Source: Treponema sp. (GTDB lineage Bacteria > Spirochaetota > Spirochaetia > Treponematales > Breznakiellaceae). From it: a stretch of DNA of 16,379 nucleotides. The DNA lies in assembly GCA_031267115.1 (NCBI GenBank), contig JAIRZS010000336.1, positions 1 to 16,379 of the forward strand. Direction: 5' to 3'. The notes beneath the pieces are model-generated. The model was not told the DNA's origin. It did no database searches and saw only the letters and a program-made list of their open reading frames with translations. The position numbers and the translations under genes are program-made. Shown here one piece after another: positions 7,435-13,782 of the stretch (position 1 is the stretch's first letter; each line of letters opens with the position of its first letter).

Positions 7435-7459
7435 GGAGTTTTGCCGTAGGCAAAACTCC
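7435..7459. repeat. Stem-loop 8, 11-bp perfect arms
   Basis: GGAGTTTTGCC (7435-7445), loop GTA, GGCAAAACTCC (7449-7459). Its core TTTTGCCGTAGGCAAAA differs by one base from the stem-loop at 9990-10006. Confidence 0.75.
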
Positions 7460-7616
7460 ACGCTTAATGCGGCAAGGCTGGAGCGTAGGGGGGCCGGACA
7501 GGGCCTGTACCCGCCCGGGCCGCCCTTCCGGTAACAGGCCCCCCCTGAATACTGCGGCAATGCGATACAATCCGTAATGGGCAGGCTCAGGATTAAGACA
7601 TGTTCCGTATGACCGG

Positions 7617-7646
7617 TTGATACAGAGTTCTTTTTTGACATACAAT
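7617..7646 (+). promoter_or_regulatory. Candidate promoter for asnA
   Basis: TTGATA (7617-7622), 18-nt spacer, TACAAT (7641-7646). A perfect TTGACA at 7635-7640 also exists but has no well-placed -10 box. ATACAATCCG occurs at 7564 and again at 7640. Confidence 0.4.
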
Positions 7647-7670
7647 CCGGTTGGAGATACAAGGTACAAT

Positions 7671-8705
7671 ATGGAAAAGATTCTTCCCGGGGGATACAGG
7701 CCCCTTCTTAATCAAAAACAAACAGAACAGGCTATCAAGCTGGTAAAGGACCGCTTTGAACAAAGCCTTTCCGCGGAACTCCGCCTGTCCCGGGTAACGT
7801 CCCCTCTTTTTGTGCGCCGTGGCTGGGGAATCAACGATGACCTGAACGGTATCGAGAGGCCGGTCCGTTTCCCGGTCCGGAACCTGGGGGGCGCCGAGAT
7901 GGAGGTGGTCCAGTCCCTGGCTAAGTGGAAACGGATGGCCCTGGCCGATTACGGATACCCCAGGGGGCGGGGGCTTTATACGGATATGAACGCTATCCGG
8001 CCCGATGATGATATTGACGCTATTCATTCTATTTATGTGGATCAGTGGGATTGGGAACTGGTAATGGGAGAGGAGGACCGAAACCGGGATTTTCTTGTTT
8101 CGGTGGTAGACCGGATCTACGGGGTCTTGAGAACTACGGAATTTGCGGTATCCGAAACCTATCCGGAAATTACCCCTGTATTGCCGGAGCGGATACAGGC
8201 GATCCACACCGAGGAGGCCCGGAGCCGCTATCCGGATCTAAGCCCCCGGGAAAGGGAAACGCGGCTCGCCGGGGAATACGGCGCTGTTTTTCTTATGGGC
8301 ATAGGAGGGGCGCTTTCGGACGGGACGATCCACGGCGGCCGGGCCCCGGATTATGATGACTGGACCACCCCCGCCGAAGACGGGCTGCCGGGACTGAACG
8401 GGGATATTATCGTTTGGGACCCGGTACGGCAGGACTCCCTGGAACTATCTTCTATGGGAATCCGGGTGGACCGGGAGACCCTGCTCCGGCAGCTTGGCCT
8501 TACCGGCCACGGGGACCGGCGGGAACTTTTTTGGCATAAGCGGCTCCTGGAGGGCGAATTTCCCCAGACCATAGGGGGCGGCATAGGTCAGTCCCGGCTC
8601 TGCATGTTCTTTTTACGGAAGGCCCACGTTGGGGAAGTCCAGGCCTCTGTTTGGCCCCGGGAAACCCTGGATTACTGCCGGGATCGGGGCGTGCCTCTGC
8701 TGTAG
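7671..8705 (+). CDS. asnA: Aspartate--ammonia ligase (asparagine synthetase A)
   Basis: A 344-aa cytoplasmic enzyme making asparagine from aspartate, ammonia and ATP through an aspartyl-AMP intermediate. The length fits the AsnA family (about 330-350 aa). Recognisable parts are the N-terminal RVTSPLFVRRGWGINDDLNG (41-60), QSLAKWKRMAL (81-91), DQWDWE (124-129), HGGRAPDYDDW (221-231), GLNGDIIVWDP (241-251), ELSSMGIRVD (258-267) and the class II synthetase-like motif GGGIGQSRLCMF (302-313). ATG 7671 was chosen because AAGG lies 6 nt upstream and the family starts here; an in-frame TTG at 7617 lies within the likely promoter. It stands as a single gene between two sugar-use loci and was probably placed there by rearrangement. 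Confidence 0.95.
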   Translation: MEKILPGGYRPLLNQKQTEQAIKLVKDRFEQSLSAELRLSRVTSPLFVRRGWGINDDLNGIERPVRFPVRNLGGAEMEVVQSLAKWKRMALADYGYPRGRGLYTDMNAIRPDDDIDAIHSIYVDQWDWELVMGEEDRNRDFLVSVVDRIYGVLRTTEFAVSETYPEITPVLPERIQAIHTEEARSRYPDLSPRERETRLAGEYGAVFLMGIGGALSDGTIHGGRAPDYDDWTTPAEDGLPGLNGDIIVWDPVRQDSLELSSMGIRVDRETLLRQLGLTGHGDRRELFWHKRLLEGEFPQTIGGGIGQSRLCMFFLRKAHVGEVQASVWPRETLDYCRDRGVPLL

Positions 8706-8784
8706 GGGTCCGTTTCCGTGTTGTTTATGCCTTCCAAACGCTTGTTCCGCAATTTTTGGGGAAATTCCCGGCGGCGGGCGGGCC

Positions 8785-8813
8785 TTGTATCGGGACGGTT
8801 TTTAGGGGATAAT
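8785..8813 (+). promoter_or_regulatory. Candidate promoter for the GatD-like dehydrogenase
   Basis: TTGTAT (8785-8790), 17-nt spacer, GATAAT (8808-8813). It would give a leader of about 84 nt before ATG 8904. Confidence 0.45.
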
Positions 8814-8903
8814 ACTGAAGAAGCTTCTATGGGCAGAATATACCGCATGGCCCGAAGATTCCTTTAATTTGGAAATATCTGCCGCAGGGAATTAGGAGTA
8901 TTT

Positions 8904-9956
8904 ATGAGCGAAACAATGATGGCCTGCAATCTTCACGGTATCGGGGATCTGCGTTACGAGCAAGTCCCGGCCCCTGTTTTGGAAAGCGATGAGGTGCTGT
9001 TACAGATCAAGGCGGCGGGAATATGCGGTTCCGATATTCCCCGGGTCTTTGAAAAGGGCACTTACCATTTCCCCACGATTCCGGGCCATGAATTCGCGGG
9101 GCTGATTGTGGACGCCAATCCCGGGGACAGGGATCTTATTGGAAAAAAAGCCGCGGTTTTCCCCCTTATCCCCTGCGGAAAATGCGCGGCCTGCCAGATT
9201 GGGGAGTACCCGCAGTGCAGCGATTACGATTACTACGGTTCCCGCAGGGACGGCGCTTTTGCGGAATATATCGCGGTTAAGAAGTGGAACCTGGTTTTTG
9301 TTCCGGACAGCGTTCCCTTTGAATCCGCGGCCATGTGCGAACCCTGCGCAGTCGCGATTCATGCCCTTTCCCAGGCGGGAATAGGCCTGGGGGACACGGC
9401 GGCGATCTTTGGCGCGGGAACTATCGGCCTGCTTGCCGCCCAGGCTGCCCGGGGCTGGGGCGCGGGACAGGTGATTCTGGTCGATGTTGACCAGGCCAAA
9501 CTGGACTTTGCCCGCAGCCTGGGCTTTGCCCATACGGTGAACTCCGGAAATGTCCACGCCGCCGGGTATATTCTGGAAGTTACCGGGGGCCGGGGCGCGG
9601 ACCTTGTCCTGGAAGCGGCGGGGGTTTCCGCGACTCTGGAGGGCTGCCTTAAGGCGGCGAAGACCTTCGGCAGGGTGGTACTTATGGGAAACCCGGCGAA
9701 AAACATGGATATTCCGCAAAAGGCGTATTGGGAAATTCTGCGGAAGCAGCTTACCCTTAAGGGAACCTGGAATTCCGGGTACAATGACGCGCACAACGAC
9801 TGGCGCCTGGCTGTCCGGTGCATGGAAAAGGGGATCTTCCAACTGGAAAAAATGATTACCCACAGGTTCGGCCTTGAGGACTGCAACCGGGCTTTCGAGC
9901 TTGCCCGGCAGCGCGGCGAATTCTGGGTAAAGATAATGTTTGTAAACAAAAACTGA
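8904..9956 (+). CDS. Zinc-dependent medium-chain dehydrogenase, GatD-like
   Basis: A 350-aa NAD(P)-dependent polyol dehydrogenase of the zinc MDR family. Catalytic zinc ligands are C41 (GICGSD), H62-E63 (PGHEFAG) and probably E146 (CEP). Structural zinc cysteines are C91, C94, C97 and C105. The Rossmann motif is GAGTIG (170-175), followed by an acidic VDVD that suggests NAD preference. Segments such as GSDIPRVF, FPLIPCGKC, YDYYGSRRDGAFAEYI and EILRKQLTLKGTW closely recall galactitol-1-phosphate 5-dehydrogenase, but a free polyol substrate is possible. TTAGGAG upstream of the ATG is a good ribosome site. It lies on the same strand as a second, distinct zinc dehydrogenase, separated by a repeat. 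Confidence 0.88.
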   Translation: MSETMMACNLHGIGDLRYEQVPAPVLESDEVLLQIKAAGICGSDIPRVFEKGTYHFPTIPGHEFAGLIVDANPGDRDLIGKKAAVFPLIPCGKCAACQIGEYPQCSDYDYYGSRRDGAFAEYIAVKKWNLVFVPDSVPFESAAMCEPCAVAIHALSQAGIGLGDTAAIFGAGTIGLLAAQAARGWGAGQVILVDVDQAKLDFARSLGFAHTVNSGNVHAAGYILEVTGGRGADLVLEAAGVSATLEGCLKAAKTFGRVVLMGNPAKNMDIPQKAYWEILRKQLTLKGTWNSGYNDAHNDWRLAVRCMEKGIFQLEKMITHRFGLEDCNRAFELARQRGEFWVKIMFVNKN

Positions 9957-9967
9957 CTTTGGCCTGT

Positions 9968-10078
9968 GCGGGGGGTAGCGGAAAAGCGTTTTTGCCGCAG
10001 GCAAAAACCTTTGGAGCGCAGGGGGGCCGGGAAACGGCCTCCGGCGAATGGCGCCCGCTGTCCGGTAACAGGCCCCCC
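9968..10078. repeat. Modular intergenic repeat, copy 2
   Basis: Same block order as 7388-7544. Block A is GCGGGGGGTAGCG (9968-9980). Block B is TTTTGCCGCAGGCAAAA (9990-10006), within a 9-bp stem with loop GCA. Block C is TGGAGCGCAGGGGGGCCGG (10012-10030), one base different from copy 1. Block D is TCCGGTAACAGGCCCCCC (10061-10078), identical to copy 1. The variable core is 30 nt against 29. This copy lacks the equivalent of stem-loop 7, so it is shorter (111 against 157 nt). Confidence 0.78.
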
Positions 10079-10092
10079 GTTAAATTATTATG

Positions 10093-10112
10093 CTGGCAGC
10101 CAGTATACTGGC
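10093..10112. promoter_or_regulatory. Candidate operator over the -10 box of the second dehydrogenase gene
   Basis: CTGGC (10093-10097), GCCAG (10099-10103) and CTGGC (10108-10112) form two overlapping palindromes. The second, GCCAGTATACTGGC (10099-10112), is a perfect 14-bp palindrome and contains a -10-like TATACT (10104-10109). A protein bound here would block the promoter. The -35 (TTAAAT near 10080) is weak. Confidence 0.5.
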
Positions 10113-10125
10113 AAGAGGAGTGAAC

Positions 10126-11172
10126 ATGAAAGCTGCGGTATATCTTGACAAAGATAAAATGGAAGTGCGGGAAGTCCCTACGCCGAAGCCGGACGCGGAC
10201 AGCGTTCTGGTTAAGGTCCATTCATGCGCGGTATGCGGGTCCGACATACGTATTTTCCGCCACGGGGGTTCGCGGGTGGATCCGCCCCAGATTCTGGGCC
10301 ACGAGTCGGCGGGCGAAGTGGTGGAGGCGGGGGCCAATGTTACCCGGTTCAGGAAAGGGGACCGTGTCGCGCTGGGCGCAGACGTACCCTGCGGGGAGTG
10401 CGGGTTTTGCGAGGCCGGCATCGGCAATAACTGCCAGATCAACTACGCCCTGGGCTACCAGATTGCCGGGAGTTTTGCGGAGTACGTGCTGCTCAACAAG
10501 ACGGTGGTTAATTACGGCCCGGTACACCATATCCCGGAGGGCCTGGATTACGACGAAGCGGCCCTGGCGGAACCTCTGGCCTGCGTGCTCAACGCTGTGG
10601 AGCTGACCGGCATACGCCTGGGGGATGTGGTGGTTATTATAGGCGCGGGGCCTATCGGCTGTATGATTATCCCTATAGCGTATATGTCGGGCGCGTCCAG
10701 GGTGATTGTGGTCCAGCGTTCCCGCCCGCGCCTGGAAAACGCCCGCAAGTTCCACGCCGACAGCTATATCTGCTCGTCCGAGGAGGACCCGGTAAAGCGC
10801 GTGCTGGAAGAGACGGGCGGCCTGGGGGCCGATGTTATTTTTACGGCGAATCCCAACCCGCAATCGCACGTGGACGCCCTGAAAATGGCGAAGAACCGCG
10901 CCCGGATTAACCTCTTCGGCGGCCTTCCCGCGGGCAGTACCGTAACCCTGGACACCAATATTATCCACTACAAGGAACTTCTTGTGGTGGGCGCTCACGG
11001 CTCGGTCCCCCGGCATCACCGGCAGGCCCTTGACCTTATCGCCGCAGGCCGCCCGGATATCAAGCCCTATATCTCGCACCGCTTCCCCCTGGATCGCGTT
11101 GCCGAGGCTTTCGCCACGGCGGAAGGCCACCAGGGGATGCGCGTGGTGGTGAAGCCCTGGGAGAAGGGGTAA
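10126..11172 (+). CDS. Zinc-dependent alcohol/polyol dehydrogenase (MDR family)
   Basis: A 348-aa oxidoreductase of the zinc MDR family, related to sorbitol (L-iditol), xylitol and threonine dehydrogenases. Catalytic zinc ligands are C37 (CAVCGSD), H59-E60 (LGHESAG) and probably E149 (AEP). Structural cysteines are C89, C92, C95 and C103. The Rossmann motif is GAGPIG (173-178). The later part contains HYKELLVVGAHGSVPRHHRQAL, which recalls the family's C-terminal half. ATG 10126 is preferred over the in-frame ATG 10090 because AGAGGAG sits 5-8 nt upstream of it and homologues start with MKA. It is clearly different in sequence from the dehydrogenase upstream, so the two are old paralogues rather than a recent duplication. 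The substrate cannot be assigned. Confidence 0.88.
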   Translation: MKAAVYLDKDKMEVREVPTPKPDADSVLVKVHSCAVCGSDIRIFRHGGSRVDPPQILGHESAGEVVEAGANVTRFRKGDRVALGADVPCGECGFCEAGIGNNCQINYALGYQIAGSFAEYVLLNKTVVNYGPVHHIPEGLDYDEAALAEPLACVLNAVELTGIRLGDVVVIIGAGPIGCMIIPIAYMSGASRVIVVQRSRPRLENARKFHADSYICSSEEDPVKRVLEETGGLGADVIFTANPNPQSHVDALKMAKNRARINLFGGLPAGSTVTLDTNIIHYKELLVVGAHGSVPRHHRQALDLIAAGRPDIKPYISHRFPLDRVAEAFATAEGHQGMRVVVKPWEKG

Positions 11173-11549
11173 ATAGCGGAGAAGGCGGGGGGCTAATTAA
11201 GCGCAACGGGATTTCGGCGCGGCCCCCGGCCTGGCGCGGACGCAGCGCGATTGGCCCGGCAGACGCCGGACCGGTCGCAGGCTTTAGCGCCGCAGTGTTT
11301 TCTATATGGGCATCTTGAAAAAGGCTCAGATTTATTATCGGATTTCCTTTATAGTATTGACCAGAGCTTCGATATTAGCAAAAGGGAATCCATTGTCCGC
11401 TTCAATGAAGAACCAGCTGCCCCCTTCGTCCATACGAAAGATTTCATCCATACTACTATTGTCTTTATGATGCGCTGTAACCCGCTTAAACCGAACGATT
11501 CAGGTTTTGCCTGGGACTCTGTATGCCTCCGTTTCCCGTCATCGTTTCC
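11173..11549. other. Gene-poor interval before the AraC-type gene
   Basis: About 375 bp. The left part (to about 11290) is very GC-rich and includes GGGGGGC (11187-11193) opposite GCCCCC (11222-11227), a weak stem perhaps related to the modular repeat. From about 11320 to 11480 the base composition turns visibly AT-richer than the surrounding genes. No gene with a ribosome site was found. Confidence 0.6.
11335..11499 (-). pseudogene. Possible remnant of a minus-strand coding sequence
   Basis: A minus-strand frame bounded by stops gives 54 codons ending at TAA 11337-11335. It includes MDEIFRMDEGGSWFFIEADN from an ATG at 11451, then a Leu/Ile-rich end finishing NTIKEIR. The acidic, aromatic and aliphatic mix looks like a genuine protein C-terminus rather than an antisense shadow. 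There is no ribosome site or promoter, and an in-frame TGA cuts it off upstream. The family is not recognised. The plus strand also has an open frame here, so this call is weak. Confidence 0.22.
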
Positions 11550-11578
11550 TTGACAGCGGGTTTTTGCCGTTTTATTAT
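11550..11578 (+). promoter_or_regulatory. Near-consensus promoter of the AraC-type gene
   Basis: TTGACA (11550-11555), 17-nt spacer, TATTAT (11573-11578). The transcript start near 11585 rules out translation from the upstream in-frame TTG at 11507 and supports a start at 11594 or 11603. Confidence 0.65.
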
Positions 11579-11602
11579 TACGCAGGGAGCGTATTGAAGG
11601 AG

Positions 11603-12496
11603 ATGAAGCTTCACGAAAGAGGCGTGCTGCCCCGATCCAACATATATTTCCACACTCCGAAAGAGCATGACCGCAAGGTGTTTCTGACCCCGAGTTCAAG
11701 CGGCTATTATTTTTGCGATGAGACTTACCGGGTTACCCGGGATAATTATGATGGTTATCTGGTTCACAGCGGCGTCCGGAATAATTACGGCAGTTATCTG
11801 GTTTTATTTATCAAAAGCGGAAAGGCTTATGTTTACCAAAACGACCGCAGGATTATTCTCGGCGGGAATGACGCTTTTCTTCTGGACTGTTATCATCCCC
11901 ACGCTTACGGCGCCCAGGCCGGATCGGAGCTGGAGATGGTTTGGGTCCACTTTGACGGGACCATGGTCCGCGATTATTTCAGGACAGCAGCCAAAGGCAC
12001 TAATTGTTCTGTGCTTAAGTCCCTCCCGCCGGGCCGTTCCCAGATTATCTACAACAACCTGAACAATATCTATCAGAAATTCGATAAAAAGAAGGGCGTA
12101 AACGATATCCTGAGCAACAAGTACCTGGTGGTTGTGATGACCGAATTCCTCCTGGGGAACCCGCCGGTTCCCGAACAGGAAGATAACCCCTGGGACGATT
12201 TGCTGGCCTATATATCCGAAAACATCCGGCAGCCGCTCAGATCCGAAGACCTCGCGGAACGGATGGCGCTTTCCCCTTTCCACTTTGCCCGGCAGTTTAA
12301 AAAGAAAATAGGTTATACCCCCCACCGTTATGTACTGATGGCCCGTATAGGCGCCGCTAATCACCTGTTAAAACGCTCCGCCCTGCCCATCAAGGAAATT
12401 GCCCATGCCTGCGGTTTTTCCAGCGAGGGGAGTTTCTGCAATGCCTTTAAAAACCTTGTGGGGGTATGGCCTGCGGCTTACCGGGGCAATGCCTGA
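11603..12496 (+). CDS. AraC-family transcriptional regulator
   Basis: A 297-aa regulator. Residues about 45-120 form an AraC-type cupin sensor with YGSYLVLFIKSGKAYVYQN and DCYHPHAYG, the region that would bind a sugar. Residues about 198-293 hold two helix-turn-helix motifs: LRSEDLAERMALSPFHFARQF and IKEIAHACGFSSEGSFCNAF followed by the usual aromatic-rich end. ATG 11603 is used, but GAAGGAG abuts it directly, which is too close for a good ribosome site. An in-frame TTG at 11594 with AGGGAG 4 nt upstream is an alternative. The strong promoter upstream leaves only a short leader. It precedes a ribose-type ABC operon on the same strand and is the likely activator of it. Confidence 0.9.
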   Translation: MKLHERGVLPRSNIYFHTPKEHDRKVFLTPSSSGYYFCDETYRVTRDNYDGYLVHSGVRNNYGSYLVLFIKSGKAYVYQNDRRIILGGNDAFLLDCYHPHAYGAQAGSELEMVWVHFDGTMVRDYFRTAAKGTNCSVLKSLPPGRSQIIYNNLNNIYQKFDKKKGVNDILSNKYLVVVMTEFLLGNPPVPEQEDNPWDDLLAYISENIRQPLRSEDLAERMALSPFHFARQFKKKIGYTPHRYVLMARIGAANHLLKRSALPIKEIAHACGFSSEGSFCNAFKNLVGVWPAAYRGNA

Positions 12497-12553
12497 CGGG
12501 CTGCCAAGGGCGCTAAAATCCCGCCCGGGTATTCAAAACCGCGTAATATATAT

Positions 12554-12571
12554 CCGGTATGTGCCCGGTAT
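12554..12571. repeat. Direct repeat CCGGTAT, two copies 11 bp apart
   Basis: CCGGTAT at 12554-12560 and 12565-12571. A third copy at 12653-12659 lies inside the promoter of the binding-protein gene. The one-turn spacing suggests a protein-binding site. Confidence 0.35.
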
Positions 12572-12593
12572 GCACCCGCGCCGGAATTGTTTC

Positions 12594-12629
12594 TTGCTGT
12601 TTTGTTGTAAAAATTGCTGTTTTTGTGAA
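12594..12629 (+). promoter_or_regulatory. Tandem direct repeats, candidate AraC-protein binding sites
   Basis: TTGCTGTTTT begins at 12594 and again at 12614, exactly 20 nt apart, each followed by a related G/T/A-rich tail (GTTGTAA, TGTGAAA). A partial third TTGCT begins at 12632. Two same-orientation half-sites two helical turns apart, ending about 20 bp before a -35 box, is the classic layout for activation by AraC-family dimers. Confidence 0.55.
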
Positions 12630-12649
12630 ATTTGCTTGCTCCCTGTTTT

Positions 12650-12677
12650 TTGCCGGTATACCATGATACCATAAAAT
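12650..12677 (+). promoter_or_regulatory. Promoter of the ribose-type ABC operon, with an internal inverted repeat
   Basis: TTGCCG (12650-12655), 16-nt spacer, TAAAAT (12672-12677). The spacer is mostly an inverted repeat GGTAT-6-ATACC (12655-12670) that includes the palindrome GGTATACC. The weak -35 fits a promoter that needs an activator. Confidence 0.45.
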
Positions 12678-12718
12678 GTCCGAAACGACAAATCGGAAAA
12701 TCATTCAGGAGGAAAATC

Positions 12719-13657
12719 ATGAAAAAACTTATCGTGTTTCTGTTGGCGGTTTTTCTGCTTACCGGCGCTGTTTTTGCCGGCGGCCAGAAAAGCAGCGGCG
12801 CAAAAACCATTCGCGTGGGAGCTACGCTTCAGGACCTTGGCAACGTATACTTCATCGACATTGCGAAAGGGCTGGAAGAGCAGGCAAAGAATCTCGGCTG
12901 GCAGCTCACAATCGCGGACGGCAGATCCGATGCCCAGACCCAGATCAATTCAATTGAAAACTTTATTACGGAAGGGGTCAACGCCATCATCATCGCGCCC
13001 TATGACAGCGCTGCTTTGGTCCCCTATGTGGCAAGGGCGAAGCAGAGAGGCATCAGGGTTATCTGCGTAACCCAGGCGGTGGACGGTTATGAAGGATGGA
13101 TAGGCACCCAGGAAAGGGACTATGGTTTAGCCGGCGGGACTTTGGCCGGGCAGTGGATCATCGACCATTTCCCCAAAGATCAGACGGTTGAGGTGGGAAT
13201 CATTTCCTATCCCGAAATGGAGACCATCATTGACCGGGGCGAAGGGCTTAAAGAGGCGATCCTGAAAATGGCGCCCAACGCCAGGATTGTAAACGAACAA
13301 TCCGCGGCAACGCCGGAGCGGGGCGAACAGGTTACCGCCGCCATGCTTCAGGCCAATCCCAATATCAAGGTGATTGCCTGCATCAACGATTCCGGCGCCC
13401 TTGGGGCATTGAACGCGGTACAGGCCGCAGGGAAAGCCACGGATGATTTCTGCATTGTGGGGCTTGACGCCACGGAAGAGGCTATTGCCAGAATCAAAGA
13501 AGGAACGGTGCTGCGGGCTACCGTCGATATTGCCCCGGTACAGACCGGCAGGGATACTATCGATCTGGCCGCCAAAGTTTTGCAGAGTGGCCCCATTTCG
13601 GGAATCCAGGTGGTAAAGATGATTCCGGTAACAACCGCCAATATCGGGAATTATTAG
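12719..13657 (+). CDS. Sugar ABC transporter substrate-binding protein (RbsB-like)
   Basis: A 312-aa periplasmic binding protein of the Peripla_BP_4 (ribose/galactose) family. Residues 1-20 are a signal peptide ending VFA, cleaved before GGQKSSG; there is no lipobox cysteine, so the mature protein is likely soluble. The mature part starts with IRVGATLQDLGNVYFIDIAKGLEEQAKNLG, a typical first lobe; GVNAIIIAPYDSAALVP marks the ligand-site strand, and the motif VIACINDSGALGALNAV and CIVGLDATEEAIARI follow in the second lobe. AGGAGG 6 nt before the ATG is a strong ribosome site; the upstream in-frame TTG at 12632 lies before the promoter and is rejected. First gene of the importer operon. The ligand is probably a pentose, hexose or sugar alcohol. 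Confidence 0.92.
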   Translation: MKKLIVFLLAVFLLTGAVFAGGQKSSGAKTIRVGATLQDLGNVYFIDIAKGLEEQAKNLGWQLTIADGRSDAQTQINSIENFITEGVNAIIIAPYDSAALVPYVARAKQRGIRVICVTQAVDGYEGWIGTQERDYGLAGGTLAGQWIIDHFPKDQTVEVGIISYPEMETIIDRGEGLKEAILKMAPNARIVNEQSAATPERGEQVTAAMLQANPNIKVIACINDSGALGALNAVQAAGKATDDFCIVGLDATEEAIARIKEGTVLRATVDIAPVQTGRDTIDLAAKVLQSGPISGIQVVKMIPVTTANIGNY

Positions 13658-13705
13658 GGCGGCGGCTTTTAATTTAATTTAACGATTAACGATGCCGAAA
13701 AGCAC

Positions 13706-13751
13706 AGGTATACCCGGCAAGGGACATGCATGCCCCTTATCGGGCATACCT
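13706..13751 (+). terminator. Intra-operon stem-loop (attenuator or mRNA-stabilising hairpin)
   Basis: AGGTATACCCG (13706-13716) pairs with CGGGCATACCT (13741-13751) with one mismatch. Inside, AAGGG and CCCTT close around a CATGCATG palindrome. It is followed by TTCTTG, a weak U tract. Its position between the binding-protein and ATPase genes fits partial termination or 3'-end protection, which yields more binding protein than transporter. Confidence 0.65.
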
Positions 13752-13782
13752 TTCTTGTATCAAAAGGAGTACGCCGAATTTT

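Larger units (their letters stand above)
7388..7544. repeat. Modular intergenic repeat, copy 1 (contains stem-loops 7, 8 and 9)
   Basis: Four blocks recur in the same order at 9968-10078. Block A is GCGGGGGGGTAGCG (7388-7401). Block B is TTTTGCCGTAGGCAAAA (7439-7455). Block C is TGGAGCGTAGGGGGGCCGG (7479-7497). Block D is TCCGGTAACAGGCCCCCC (7527-7544). Blocks C and D end in GGGGGGCC and GGCCCCCC, forming stem-loop 9 with a 29-nt variable core. An 8-bp direct repeat TGCGGCAA (7468-7475, 7553-7560) flanks the C-D part of this copy. Confidence 0.75.
7082..7616. other. Non-coding interval packed with stem-loops
   Basis: About 535 bp with no credible gene. From 7122 to 7544 it holds nine strong inverted repeats, often 2-15 nt apart, listed separately. 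None is followed by a clean T-run, so they do not look like a series of ordinary terminators. Open frames here are fragments crossing the palindromes. Confidence 0.8.

Noticed and set aside
7122..7544. CRISPR array
   Set aside because: Repeats are inverted stem-loops of different sequence, not regularly spaced identical direct repeats, and no cas genes are present.
7617..7670. Longer AsnA starting at TTG 7617
   Set aside because: No ribosome site; homologues start near ATG 7671, which has AAGG at good spacing; the stretch holds promoter-like boxes.
9000..11130. Long minus-strand open frames opposite both dehydrogenase genes (334 and 302 codons)
   Set aside because: Same codon-bias shadow effect; both plus-strand genes have full zinc and cofactor motifs.
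11187..11227. Third copy of the modular repeat
   Set aside because: Only short G-run/C-run arms are shared; blocks B, C and D are absent.
11507..11602. Longer AraC-type gene starting at TTG 11507
   Set aside because: A near-consensus promoter at 11550-11578 lies inside that extension, and the added residues do not look like the family.
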